A program made the translations under genes and the position numbers. From Bradyrhizobiaceae bacterium (lineage in GTDB: Bacteria; Bacteroidota; Ignavibacteria; Kapaibacteriales; Kapaibacteriaceae): 48,368 bases of DNA. Shown here piece by piece: positions 17,955 through 26,750 of this stretch (its first letter is position 1; each line of letters begins with the position of its first letter). Below the pieces are notes generated by a model. The model did not search any database. It was given only the letters and a program-made list of their open reading frames with translations, and was not told the origin of the DNA. The DNA is taken from the NCBI GenBank assembly GCA_024103135.1, contig JAGFIZ010000020.1, positions 1 through 48,368 on the forward strand. Reading direction: 5' to 3'.

Positions 17955-18431
17955 CTATTTGGAAATTCCTAGAATTTCGTATTGAATGATACCGGCCGGA
18001 ACCTTTGTTTCGACAACATCGCCTACCACCTTACCCATCAAGGCCTTACCTAGTGGACTGGTGACCGAGAGCTTGTTTTGTTCAAAGTCTGCCTCTTCGG
18101 GCGAAACCATCAGATACTCGATCTCGGCATTGACCTTTTTGTTCAACAACTTTACCCGTGAAAGGATATACACCTTGTCGTCAGGGAAGTCGCTGGCGTT
18201 AATCACCTGTGCCTTGGCTAACGTACTTTCAAGCCGGGAAATACGGATCTCCAGCAGCTCTTGAGCGTGTTTGGCTGCGTCGTAATCGGCATTCTCCGAA
18301 AGATCGCCGTGCGAACGTGCTTCGGCAATCTTCTGTGCTATGTCTTTCCTACCCCGTCCTTTAAGGTCTTGCAACTCGGCTCTCAGCGCTTCGAGATGCT
18401 CACGGGTAACGTATACGGCATCACCTGCCAT
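17955..18431 (-). CDS. greA: Transcription elongation factor GreA
   Basis: A 158-residue GreA, exactly the usual length. It rescues backtracked RNA polymerase by stimulating transcript cleavage. The N-terminal coiled coil carries the catalytic acidic tip in GDLSENADYDAAK; the C-terminal FKBP-like domain includes SVTSPLGKALMGK. The ATG at 18431 is chosen because AAGGAG lies 5 nt upstream; an in-frame start at 18449 lacks this. An intrinsic terminator separates it from ribBA, so it must have its own promoter in the short gap. Confidence 0.95.
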   Translation of the reverse strand: MAGDAVYVTREHLEALRAELQDLKGRGRKDIAQKIAEARSHGDLSENADYDAAKHAQELLEIRISRLESTLAKAQVINASDFPDDKVYILSRVKLLNKKVNAEIEYLMVSPEEADFEQNKLSVTSPLGKALMGKVVGDVVETKVPAGIIQYEILGISK

Positions 18432-18461
18432 AAGAACTCCTTGGGTCATTGAACCCTACGC

Positions 18462-18490
18462 GAAAAAAAAACAAAGCCGCGTGGCGACTT
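18462..18490 (-). terminator. Rho-independent terminator between ribBA and greA
   Basis: On the minus strand AAGTCGC, loop CAC and GCGGCTT form a 7-bp stem (one G-T pair), followed by TGTTTTTTTTT. It ends the tgt-yajC-ribBA unit. Confidence 0.88.
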
Positions 18491-18505
18491 CGTTCAAACG
18501 GCAAT

Positions 18506-19705
18506 TTACAGATGCCGGAGCATGTGTCCAAGTCTGTCACGCTTCGTCCGCAAATAGCCCTCGTTATGTGGGTTAGGAGAGATTTCAAGCGGAACGACCT
18601 CCGAGACCTCCAGACCGTAGGAGTTGAGTCCAACGCGCTTCTTTGGGTTGTTGGTAAGGAGTCGCATGGTTCGGACGCCCACATCAAAGAGTATTTGTGC
18701 ACCGATGCCATAGTCGCGTGGATCGGGATCGAAGCCGAGGTGCACATTGGCTTCGACGGTATCCATCCCCTGCTCCTGAAGAGCGTAGGCCTTGATCTTG
18801 TTGGAGAGGCCAATTCCGCGGCCTTCCTGGCGCATGTAGAGCACAACTCCGGAGCCTTCCTTCTCGATGGCCTTGAGGGCTGCATGAAGTTGTGGACCGC
18901 AGTCGCAGCGGAACGATCCGAAGATGTCGCCGGTCATGCATTCACTATGGACGCGTACCAGTACGGGCTTGGACGGATCGATGGTCCCCTTGATCAGGGC
19001 AACATGCTCCTGTCCGTCCAATGTATTGCCGTAGACCTTAACGTGAAACTCACCATACTCGCTCGGGAGATTTGCTTCGGCCAGAAGCTCGATGATGCGT
19101 TCCGTACTACGTCGGTAGGCGATGAGGTCTTGTACGGAGATGATCTTTAGGTCATGCTCCTTGGCAAACTCCAACAGATCCGGAAGTCGAGCCATCGTGC
19201 CGTCGGGCTTGAGTATCTCACACAATACGCCAACCGGACGGAGTTGGGCAAGGCGCATCAAATCCACTACGGCCTCGGTATGGCCTGCTCTGCGGAGTAC
19301 ACCGCCTTCCATGGCAATGAGCGGGAAGATGTGGCCAGGGCGACCAAAGTCGCCGGGCTTTGCCTGTTCATCTGCCAAGGCACGGATTGTAGCAACACGA
19401 TCAGACACGCTGATGCCAGTCGTCGTCCCATGGGAATAGTCAACGCTGATGGTAAAGCGCGTACCATGGAGTGCCGTGTTGTTGTTCACCATGTGCGGCA
19501 GATCCAGCTCCTGTGCACGCCTCTCGGTAAGTGGCGTGCAGATGAGTCCACGAGCCTTGCCGGCCATGAGGTTGATATGAGCGTCGGTGCAGAGCTCGGC
19601 TGAGCAGACTATGTCGCCTTCGTTTTCTCTGTCTTCGTCATCGACAACAACGATACACTTGCCGGCCTTAATGTCGGCAACTGCACTAGGAATCGTGTCC
19701 AACAT
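18506..19705 (-). CDS. ribBA: Bifunctional 3,4-dihydroxy-2-butanone-4-phosphate synthase / GTP cyclohydrolase II
   Basis: A 399-residue fusion making both starting units of riboflavin: dihydroxybutanone phosphate from ribulose 5-phosphate and the pyrimidine from GTP. The N-terminal half (about 1-200) has DDEDRENEGDIV and DYSHGTTTGISVSDR. The C-terminal half has the zinc-binding HSECMTGDIFGSFRCDCG and REGRGIGLSNK. Both halves keep their key motifs, so both activities are expected. It starts 9 nt after yajC and is followed by a terminator. No other rib gene or FMN riboswitch is visible here. Confidence 0.96.
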   Translation of the reverse strand: MLDTIPSAVADIKAGKCIVVVDDEDRENEGDIVCSAELCTDAHINLMAGKARGLICTPLTERRAQELDLPHMVNNNTALHGTRFTISVDYSHGTTTGISVSDRVATIRALADEQAKPGDFGRPGHIFPLIAMEGGVLRRAGHTEAVVDLMRLAQLRPVGVLCEILKPDGTMARLPDLLEFAKEHDLKIISVQDLIAYRRSTERIIELLAEANLPSEYGEFHVKVYGNTLDGQEHVALIKGTIDPSKPVLVRVHSECMTGDIFGSFRCDCGPQLHAALKAIEKEGSGVVLYMRQEGRGIGLSNKIKAYALQEQGMDTVEANVHLGFDPDPRDYGIGAQILFDVGVRTMRLLTNNPKKRVGLNSYGLEVSEVVPLEISPNPHNEGYLRTKRDRLGHMLRHL

Positions 19706-19714
19706 GGGTGTGTC

Positions 19715-20008
19715 CTAGCTGTCTCCCTTGGGAACCACGCTACTGATGGCAGACTTATCGAACACGATGTGCATGTTGTCTGCAACGATGATCTTCACGG
19801 TATTCTCCTGAACGCTGGCAACCTCGCCGTGCATACCGGAGCTGGTGATGACCTTGTCGCCTTGCTTGATCGAGGCAAGAAGCGCCTTGTGCTCCTTCAT
19901 GCGCTTCTGTTGCGGACGGATCATCAGGAAGTAGAAAATCAGAATGATGCCACCGAACAACACGACGTTGCTGATGATTGATGCGGTTGGGTCTGGAGCG
20001 GCTTGCAT
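19715..20008 (-). CDS. yajC: Preprotein translocase subunit YajC
   Basis: A 97-residue single-span inner-membrane protein associated with SecDF-YidC. The hydrophobic segment (SNVVLFGGIILIFYFLMI, about residues 13-30) is followed by the family hallmark RPQQKRMKEH and the small beta domain GDKVITSSGMHGEVASV. The start ATG 20008 gives the normal length; an in-frame start at 20107 would overlap tgt. The tgt-yajC order is widespread in bacteria. There is a 56-nt gap from tgt and 9 nt to ribBA. Confidence 0.93.
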   Translation of the reverse strand: MQAAPDPTASIISNVVLFGGIILIFYFLMIRPQQKRMKEHKALLASIKQGDKVITSSGMHGEVASVQENTVKIIVADNMHIVFDKSAISSVVPKGDS

Positions 20009-20064
20009 GATGCTATCCGAAATGTGTCGTAAACGTGAATGTAAAGAGGATTCGTCGGGGGCTG

Positions 20065-21204
20065 TTATCGATTGGAACTCACAATACGGATGGTCTCTTG
20101 TGACCACTCGCTGTAGGTTCCTTCAAGGATGTGCTTGCGTGCATTTCTTACCAGCCAGAGGTAGAATGCTACGTTCTGAGCTGTTGCAAGGATGAGTCCA
20201 AGGATTTCATTCGCCACGAATAGATGGCGAAGATAAGCCATCTTCGTGATTGCACTGGTAGCGCAACCCACGCCATCGTCGAGAACTTCGGTGCTGTACT
20301 TCCATTTGGCATTCTTGACATTGACCTTGCCGGTGGTAGTAAACACGGTGCCATTTCGGGCATTTCTGGTGGGCATCACACAGTCGAACATGTCAACACC
20401 CAGGGCTATGGATCGCAGAATGTTCTCTGGCGTACCAACTCCCATGAGATATCGGGGCTTGTTTGCCGGCATGATACGCGTGCTGACTTCCGTCATGGCA
20501 TACATCTCGTCGGCACTCTCCCCTACACTAAGTCCGCCGATGGCATAACCATCAAAATCCATCTCGACCAGCGACTTCATACACGCTTCGCGGAGCGCTG
20601 GATACACGCTGCCCTGTCCAATGGCAAACTGAAACTGTCTGTGTCCATGGTGGAAGGGGGCTTGGGCATGGTGGTTGGCAGCACGTTCCGCCCACCGTAC
20701 GGTACGCTCCATGCTGATGCGTGCATCCGTTTCCGATACTGGGTATGGAGTGCATTCATCAAGGACCATGAAGAGGTCACTACCGATGCTTCGCTGAATG
20801 TCGACTACGCTCTCTGGCGTAAACACGTGGGCAGAACCGTCGAGGTGCGAACGGAATTCTACACCATGTTCAGAGAGCTTTCGAAGGTCACGGAGCGACC
20901 AGACCTGAAATCCACCACTATCGGTCAGGATCGGTTTGCTCCACCCGTTGAACGCATGGAGTCCGCCTACCCTATCCAACACATCCGTACCTGGACGCAG
21001 ATACAGGTGGTAGGTGTTGCTCAGGACAATTGGGGCTTCGAGTGCATTGAGATTTTGCCATTCCAGGGCCTTAACTGCGCCTTGCGTTCCAACTGGCATG
21101 AAGGCAGGTGTAGGAATCGCACCATGGTCTGTTTGTATCGTACCTACGCGTGCCTGCGTCGAAGCGTCGGTATGTTCAAGGGTGAAGAATTGTTGGGGTG
21201 CCAT
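20065..21204 (-). CDS. tgt: tRNA-guanine transglycosylase lacking most of the zinc site
   Basis: A 379-residue bacterial-type TGT that exchanges guanine 34 of GUN-anticodon tRNAs for preQ1, a queuosine precursor. Catalytic and substrate residues are conserved: the general acid Asp95 in TDSGGFQV, Asp149 in DECTPYP, Gln197, AIGGLSVGE and the nucleophile Asp274 in FDCVMPTRNARNG. The structural zinc site, Cys-x-Cys-x2-Cys plus a later His in known enzymes, is changed: aligned positions here are Val312, Cys314, Ser317 and Gln343 (TAQN instead of TEHN). So three of four ligands are gone while the rest of the fold reads normally. It diverges from mnmA, another wobble-base modification gene, and a perfect TAGTTTTG box lies 7 nt before the ATG. 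Confidence 0.92.
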   Translation of the reverse strand: MAPQQFFTLEHTDASTQARVGTIQTDHGAIPTPAFMPVGTQGAVKALEWQNLNALEAPIVLSNTYHLYLRPGTDVLDRVGGLHAFNGWSKPILTDSGGFQVWSLRDLRKLSEHGVEFRSHLDGSAHVFTPESVVDIQRSIGSDLFMVLDECTPYPVSETDARISMERTVRWAERAANHHAQAPFHHGHRQFQFAIGQGSVYPALREACMKSLVEMDFDGYAIGGLSVGESADEMYAMTEVSTRIMPANKPRYLMGVGTPENILRSIALGVDMFDCVMPTRNARNGTVFTTTGKVNVKNAKWKYSTEVLDDGVGCATSAITKMAYLRHLFVANEILGLILATAQNVAFYLWLVRNARKHILEGTYSEWSQETIRIVSSNR

Positions 21205-21211
21205 GAAGAGA

Positions 21212-21219
21212 CAAAACTA
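21212..21219 (-). promoter_or_regulatory. -7-like element TAGTTTTG before tgt
   Basis: An exact match to TAnnTTTG on the minus strand, 7 nt from the tgt ATG. A matching -33 TTG at the standard distance is not seen (one lies 15 nt upstream). The predicted transcript would begin at about the start codon. The 195-nt divergent region to mnmA also has TAGGTTG (21385-21391) 8 nt before the mnmA ATG. Confidence 0.4.
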
Positions 21220-21399
21220 CCAAAGCGCTACTCGCAATGCGTCGACGTGTGGGTTGCGCGGGGTCGGGAGGACGCATGTCATCAGCGCCAACACGTCCGC
21301 CTACATGTTGGTGCGTACTACAAAGCCCCTTTCAGAAAACTCTTCGTTGATCTGATTCGTCAATCCCGTGATTATGGGATTGCGTAGGTTGCAACCAGA

Positions 21400-22509
21400 A
21401 TGACAAGGAATGAACAGAGAGTCGTCGTCGGAATGTCGGGCGGTGTAGACAGTAGCGTAGCCGCCGGTTTGCTCATAGAGCAAGGATACGACGTCATTGG
21501 CATCACGATCAAGACCTACAAGTATGAAGATGTTGGCGGCAATGTAGGGAACGACAGTTCGTGTTGCTCCCTTGACGGGATCAATGATGCGCGGCGTGTT
21601 GCCATGCAGTTGGGGTTCCCCCACTACACGGTTGATTGGACGGAGGTGCTCAAGCAGAAGATCATCGACTACTTTGTCGAAGACTATCTGGCTGGTAACA
21701 CGCCAAACCCCTGCACACGATGCAACCGATTGATCAAGTGGGAGCAGATGCTTGCCAAGGCCGATGCCTTAGGGGCAGAATACATTGCGACCGGACATTA
21801 CGCCGAGATCGTTCATGATCCCGTTACCAATCGTCGGTGGATACGACAAAGTCCCGACGCCGTGAAGGACCAGAGCTACATGCTCTGGGGTGTGAAACAA
21901 GAACACCTTGCTCGTACCATCTTCCCATTGTCGGGATTCACCAAGCAACGTTCCAGGTCAGAAGGTGAGAGACTAGGATTACATCTGGCGCAGAAGCAGG
22001 AGAGCTATGAAATCTGCTTTGTAGCGGACAATGACTACCGTCGATTCCTGAAGGACGTTGTTGGAAAAGATCGCTTCTCGACGGGTAACATCGTTCAGGA
22101 CGACCACGTGATTGGTCATCACGAAGGCTACCCTTTTTACACCATCGGGCAACGTAAAGGCATTGGTGTATCTGCACCAGAGCCGCTATTTGTACTTGAC
22201 GTAGTTCCCTCAACCAACACCGTCAAGGTTGGTAAGGAGCATCAACTCTACCATGATGCATTGAGTGCCAAGGACGTGAACCTTCTCAAGTACGAAACGC
22301 TCACGGAACCGATCGAATGCACCGTGAAGGTGCGATATCGCGACAACGGTGCGCTTGCGCGCTGTTGGGTTGATGCCGATGGATTGTTGCAGGTAAGATT
22401 TGCCGAACCTCGCAAGGCCATTGCGAGGGGGCAATCCGTTGTCATGTATGAAGGTACCGACGTTATTGGTGGTGGAGTGATTACCTCAGCGTTTAATCAC
22501 AACGCTTGA
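21400..22509 (+). CDS. mnmA: tRNA-specific 2-thiouridylase MnmA
   Basis: A 369-residue enzyme that thiolates uridine 34 of Lys, Glu and Gln tRNAs. The ATP pyrophosphatase motif SGGVDSS (residues 13-19) is intact; the catalytic cysteines are Cys105/Cys108 in NPCTRCN and Cys206 in SYEICFVAD, at the spacing of the E. coli pair. The YFVEDYLAGNTPNPC segment is typical. The last 24 nt overlap, tail to tail, the end of the opposite-strand propeller gene. It is divergent from tgt, which acts on the same tRNA position. Confidence 0.96.
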   Translation: MTRNEQRVVVGMSGGVDSSVAAGLLIEQGYDVIGITIKTYKYEDVGGNVGNDSSCCSLDGINDARRVAMQLGFPHYTVDWTEVLKQKIIDYFVEDYLAGNTPNPCTRCNRLIKWEQMLAKADALGAEYIATGHYAEIVHDPVTNRRWIRQSPDAVKDQSYMLWGVKQEHLARTIFPLSGFTKQRSRSEGERLGLHLAQKQESYEICFVADNDYRRFLKDVVGKDRFSTGNIVQDDHVIGHHEGYPFYTIGQRKGIGVSAPEPLFVLDVVPSTNTVKVGKEHQLYHDALSAKDVNLLKYETLTEPIECTVKVRYRDNGALARCWVDADGLLQVRFAEPRKAIARGQSVVMYEGTDVIGGGVITSAFNHNA

Positions 22510-25479
22510 CCACACACCTTGTTCACCTGTAACCTGGATGATGTAGACTCCAGAAGCAATACCATGTGTATCGAGATCGAGTTCTGCTACTGTTTCCTGT
22601 GCAGCCACTGAGGTTGACAGTACCGTAGCACCAGTGAGGTCCAGCACATCAATCGTGTGAGCTGTTGCCGATGGCAACGTAACGTGAACGATTCCCGTTG
22701 TTGGGTTGGGCCACACTGAAAGCTGAGTACGTTCAGTCAACTCGTCGACGCTTGTCGGCTCAAACGTGAACTCATCAGAAAGTGTTGAGCAACCATCGGC
22801 ATTCTTGACAAGTACCGTGTACTTCCCCGATGCTGTTGCAACATAGGTTCTCTCTGTTGCACCGTTGATAAGTTGTCCATCCTTGAACCACTGATAACTT
22901 TCGATGCCACCAAGGGCTGTGGCACGCAGAGTGTCGGTTCCACGCAATGAAACAAATGGTTTGCCAGGGGCACGAACCACGGTGACCTCCATTGAGGCAG
23001 AATTGCCCTTGCAACCATTGGCATCCGTTACAGAAACCGAATAGGTCCCAGTTTGACCGATGGCGCGTATGGTGACCGATCGGCCTTCAGTTCCATCGCT
23101 CCATTTGTACGTGCTGTAACCGTCAGAAGCTGTTAGAACAACACTGTCGCCGACACAGAACTTTGTAGGTCCACTTGCGGTGACCGTTGGTGTCTTTGCA
23201 AAGCATTGCTTCACGTCGATTTCCCACAGGCCTCGGCCGTAGGTCGACACTCGAAGCTTATCGGCAATCTGGATCAATTCCATACCCGAGATCACAGCTT
23301 CAGGCATTCCAGTTCCATACTGTTCCCACGTGCCTGATCCCTCGTCCTTGACAAACACGCCAAGGTCCGTACCTACGAATAATCGTCCAACCTTCCCTGG
23401 TTGAAACTCTATGGCGTTGACAGGTACATTGGGCAAACCCGTTCCTGTGATGTTCGTAACCTTACCATCGAGGATTTCATAGACCTTGGCTGTTGGACTA
23501 AAACCACCAAAGCAGACCCAGTAGTGCTTGGGGTTGTCTGGGTCTACCTCTATGTCTTGAATGAAACCACTCACGCCGCTCACGGCAGTCCACGTTGTTC
23601 CGCCATTGGTTGATTGGTAGAGCGACGAAGTAAAGGCAGCCCAGAGATACTTTGAATCTGAAGGGGCTATGGCAAGTTTGCGAAGCGTGGCGTTCACGCC
23701 AATGGATCCCAATCTTGCCCACGAGGTGCCTGCATCCGTGCTCTTGTACACATTTCTGTAGCCTACGTACACGGTGCTTGGATTGTTCGGATCGGCGATA
23801 ATGGGGCTTACCCATGCACCGTTTGACTCACCTCGTGCAGCTGCAGTAGAAATCATCTGCCAGCCGCTTCCCTTGTTCATACTGCGGTAGAACGATCCGT
23901 ATGGTTGGCTTCCATACATCAGCGACGGGTTGCCGTAGTCGATTGCCGTCGCCATACCATCACCGTCAAGAACATGCAAGAACGATGTTCCGTTCAACGT
24001 CCGGGCCGTGCCATTGTCTTGTGCACCGGCAAGCGTAATCTGACTATCCATCTCGGTAACTGCCAAACCATAGTACTGCTGTATGCTCAAGCCATTGGAG
24101 ATGTCTCGCCAGGTAACACCCTTGTCCGTTGACCGTGCAATGCCACCGTCGTGGCAATCGTAGAGCGTATTGGTCACCGGATGATATACTTGATAGTGGT
24201 GGTCGGCATGCACCCAAGGGGCAGAGTTCCCAGTCCAATGATTGGAGAGAACCCACGATGTACCAGCATTGGTAGAACGCCATGAGTTTACGCCACCAAC
24301 GATCCAAGCCTTGTCGTTCTTCGGATCAATGGCAATTGACAAGTCATAGAATCCTTGTCCACCATTCTGCCAATCATTGCCTGATGCAGACCATCCAAGA
24401 AGATTCAGGTTGACATTACGTGCAGCAAAGGTCTTTCCCCCATCATTGCTATAGTACACGTCCGACAAGCCATTTGACCTTGCATCGGATGCAATCGCGC
24501 CAACAACGTTGGGTGCAGACTTTGAAACTGCAAGTCGAATTCTGTTAGCAGAAGGGAGTTGCATGATGAGTGACCAGGACGCCCCACCATTGTCCGATCG
24601 GTAGATGGCTGCACCACCGGAGAGATTGAATGACGAAGCAATGAGCACTGTGGTCGAATTTGCCAAGGACACAACATCCCGGAATGCAGCATTGGCATTT
24701 GTCGTAGTCCACGTCTTCCCACCGTCTGTTGAGCGCTTCATTCCATCATAGGTAGCCGCGACGACGATGTTGGGAGTGTTAGGATCCACCCACAACCGAG
24801 CAACAATACCGTTCTGATCCGGTTGATAGCTAAGCCCCGTTTGCGCCCAGGTAGCACCACCATCGGTCGACTTAATCACGCCGAACGTGAAACCAGGAAA
24901 GCCACTTAGTTCACCAGGGAGCGAGGCTTCAACATCACCAGTTGCAACGTACAATACGTTAGGGTCGGAAGCAGAAATGCCAATATCGCTTACACCTGTT
25001 TGAGGTAAAGCTCCGAACGACACTTCCTTCCAGAGCCCACCACCATTGGTGGTCTTCCACAATCCACCCTGTGCCGATCCCAGCCAGAAGGTCGTACTGT
25101 TGCTAGGATGGAATGCCATGCAGTTAACTCGGCCAATGCCATTCCACACGTTGCTGTAGCCAGGAAGATCTGGTGCAAACGGACCAATCTCCTTCCATTC
25201 AGGAATGGCCTGCGTGGTGTTTTCGCTCTTGGCAGCCCGCTTGTAGTTGAGTTGTTCTACGTACATGGCACCGGTAGGCAGGGTACCGTCAGGCAATTGC
25301 CGTGGTTCCCAGAACCATTCCCACCGACGGAACTGTTTGGCTACCTTCTTAGACCCGTCCGACTGCGTCCGCGTATAGACCTTCTCCAAGGAGTTCCGCA
25401 TGGATTCAAAGGTCTGCTGTGCGCTCCCGTTCGACGCCGCTAGCAGGAGTGCTACCAGCACAAGTACGATAATTCTCAT
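22486..25479 (-). CDS. Large secreted Asp-box beta-propeller protein with T9SS sorting domain
   Basis: A 997-residue exported protein. It has a signal peptide (IVLVLVALLLAASNGSAQ) and then about ten Asp-box/BNR motifs of the form S-x-D-x-G-x-x-W (STDGGATWAQ, STDGGKTWTT, SDNGGASWSL, STDAGTSWAR and others) spread over residues about 100-740, as in sialidase-like or sortilin-like propellers. Two Ig/PKD-like domains follow (about 755-910). The final ~85 residues (LSVWPNPTTGIVHVTLP to IKR) are a T9SS type A sorting domain. No sialidase catalytic residues are evident. Probable role: surface adhesion or glycan/protein binding. Its 3' end overlaps mnmA by 24 nt. Confidence 0.88.
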   Translation of the reverse strand: MRIIVLVLVALLLAASNGSAQQTFESMRNSLEKVYTRTQSDGSKKVAKQFRRWEWFWEPRQLPDGTLPTGAMYVEQLNYKRAAKSENTTQAIPEWKEIGPFAPDLPGYSNVWNGIGRVNCMAFHPSNSTTFWLGSAQGGLWKTTNGGGLWKEVSFGALPQTGVSDIGISASDPNVLYVATGDVEASLPGELSGFPGFTFGVIKSTDGGATWAQTGLSYQPDQNGIVARLWVDPNTPNIVVAATYDGMKRSTDGGKTWTTTNANAAFRDVVSLANSTTVLIASSFNLSGGAAIYRSDNGGASWSLIMQLPSANRIRLAVSKSAPNVVGAIASDARSNGLSDVYYSNDGGKTFAARNVNLNLLGWSASGNDWQNGGQGFYDLSIAIDPKNDKAWIVGGVNSWRSTNAGTSWVLSNHWTGNSAPWVHADHHYQVYHPVTNTLYDCHDGGIARSTDKGVTWRDISNGLSIQQYYGLAVTEMDSQITLAGAQDNGTARTLNGTSFLHVLDGDGMATAIDYGNPSLMYGSQPYGSFYRSMNKGSGWQMISTAAARGESNGAWVSPIIADPNNPSTVYVGYRNVYKSTDAGTSWARLGSIGVNATLRKLAIAPSDSKYLWAAFTSSLYQSTNGGTTWTAVSGVSGFIQDIEVDPDNPKHYWVCFGGFSPTAKVYEILDGKVTNITGTGLPNVPVNAIEFQPGKVGRLFVGTDLGVFVKDEGSGTWEQYGTGMPEAVISGMELIQIADKLRVSTYGRGLWEIDVKQCFAKTPTVTASGPTKFCVGDSVVLTASDGYSTYKWSDGTEGRSVTIRAIGQTGTYSVSVTDANGCKGNSASMEVTVVRAPGKPFVSLRGTDTLRATALGGIESYQWFKDGQLINGATERTYVATASGKYTVLVKNADGCSTLSDEFTFEPTSVDELTERTQLSVWPNPTTGIVHVTLPSATAHTIDVLDLTGATVLSTSVAAQETVAELDLDTHGIASGVYIIQVTGEQGVWSSVVIKR

Positions 25480-25535
25480 GGTGTTCCCAAGTGTCCTAAT
25501 TCTCGGTATAGCTTACAAAAATGCATGACTTTAAT

Positions 25536-25553
25536 CTGTAAACCTAGTTACAG
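25536..25553. repeat. Inverted repeat CTGTAA-N6-TTACAG upstream of the propeller gene
   Basis: A perfect 6-bp dyad in the 80-nt gap between the GT4 gene (ends 25560) and the propeller gene start (25479). There is no proper T run for a terminator; it could be a weak terminator for the glycosyltransferase pair or an operator. Confidence 0.35.
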
Positions 25554-25559
25554 TAAGGA

Positions 25560-26750
25560 CTACAATGATCCTTGCCTTACCAGCTCCGTATAGGCCTGGA
25601 GCATCTTGCCGACAGAGTACTTTGCCGAGTACAGTTCGAATACAGCACGACTGGCCTTTACGCGCAGGTTGCTTCGCAATTCGCCGTCTTGCAATAGCGT
25701 GATGATTTGCTCAGCCGTCGACGCTGCATCATCGCGTCTGTACAATCCACACTCTTCACCAATCTCGATCCCTTCGGCTCCGACGGTGGTGGCAACGACG
25801 GGCAAGCCGCATCCTAATCCTTCAAGGGCTTTGAAGCGAATACCGCTACCGACGAATAAGGGGGCTACGTAGACGGATGACTGTTGAAGTCGGGTAAAGA
25901 GATCCTCGACAAATCCTTCATCACGTACACCCACTGTCTGATACTCCTTCACCCAATCCGGAACGCCAATACCAAGCACCGAAAACGTTGCGTCTGGTAG
26001 CCTTTTCCGCACGATAGGCCATACTTCCGACAAAAACCATCGGAGTCCTTCGACGTTGTGAACCCATTTCCAGCTACTTGCAATAACAAGATCGGATATC
26101 TTTTCAGGTGTCTCAAGGAGAGATTCAGGAACCTCGACGCCGCCAGGAGCTACAACAAATGGTGTTGAAGGTGCAAGCTCGGCGGCTCGTTGTTTATCGA
26201 CTTCTGAAATCGGGAAGGCCACTGGTGCAGCGCGAATAATGTCGGCTTCGTCCCATCGAAGTTTCTTCGCCTGCGACTGAGTATACCAGCGTATTGGATG
26301 CCAACGTGGAAATCGTTCGCAATAACGCTGCCAGATGATCCACTCAACATTATGCAGTCGCAACCCCCAAGGAACACCATACTTCCGTGCTGCCCATTGG
26401 GCAAGCGTACCCATTGACGTGTGATCTGCGTGAATCACATCAATGTGATGATTACGAAACACTTCATCAACCTTGGCTCTATATTCTTCGGTTTCATTCT
26501 TATGAATGAACAGCGCTGATGAGCGAAACAGACTTTTTGCTATTCGCCAAGGAGTGTTACGTGTACTCAGGTTTACCTGATGGATCGTGAGATTAGGAAT
26601 GCCATGATCCTTCAACGGTTTTGTACCGTATACGACGGCGTGGACTGTGTGACCAGCAAGCGTGAACTGACGGGATACATTCCAGATGCTAACCTTGCCG
26701 CCATCCGTCGCTGGATATGGGTTTTGTGGAGCCAGCTGTAAAATGGTCAC
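25560..26750 (-). CDS. Glycosyltransferase family 4-type (GT-B fold) protein
   Basis: A 396-residue retaining glycosyltransferase-like enzyme using a nucleotide-sugar donor, probably for surface polysaccharide or glycoprotein glycans. The N-terminal glycine-rich acceptor loop is in ATDGGKVSIWNV; the C-terminal donor domain shows ASSWKWVHNVEGLRWFL and VYVAPLFVGSGIRFKALEGL followed by GLPVVATTVGAEGIE, with the E-x7-E-like region. The start is the GTG at 26750, which overlaps the stop of the GT2 gene as GTGA; an in-frame TTG at 26846 would overlap that gene by 100 nt. It is cotranscribed with the GT2. Confidence 0.88.
   Translation of the reverse strand: MTILQLAPQNPYPATDGGKVSIWNVSRQFTLAGHTVHAVVYGTKPLKDHGIPNLTIHQVNLSTRNTPWRIAKSLFRSSALFIHKNETEEYRAKVDEVFRNHHIDVIHADHTSMGTLAQWAARKYGVPWGLRLHNVEWIIWQRYCERFPRWHPIRWYTQSQAKKLRWDEADIIRAAPVAFPISEVDKQRAAELAPSTPFVVAPGGVEVPESLLETPEKISDLVIASSWKWVHNVEGLRWFLSEVWPIVRKRLPDATFSVLGIGVPDWVKEYQTVGVRDEGFVEDLFTRLQQSSVYVAPLFVGSGIRFKALEGLGCGLPVVATTVGAEGIEIGEECGLYRRDDAASTAEQIITLLQDGELRSNLRVKASRAVFELYSAKYSVGKMLQAYTELVRQGSL

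Noticed and set aside
18449..19150. 233-codon open frame antisense to ribBA
   Set aside because: Shadow of the clearly identified bifunctional RibBA; no supporting motif or ribosome binding site, and it crosses the terminator.
20224..21387. 387-codon open frame antisense to tgt
   Set aside because: The opposite strand encodes a complete, motif-rich Tgt; the antisense translation has no recognisable domain and its length reflects codon bias of the real gene.
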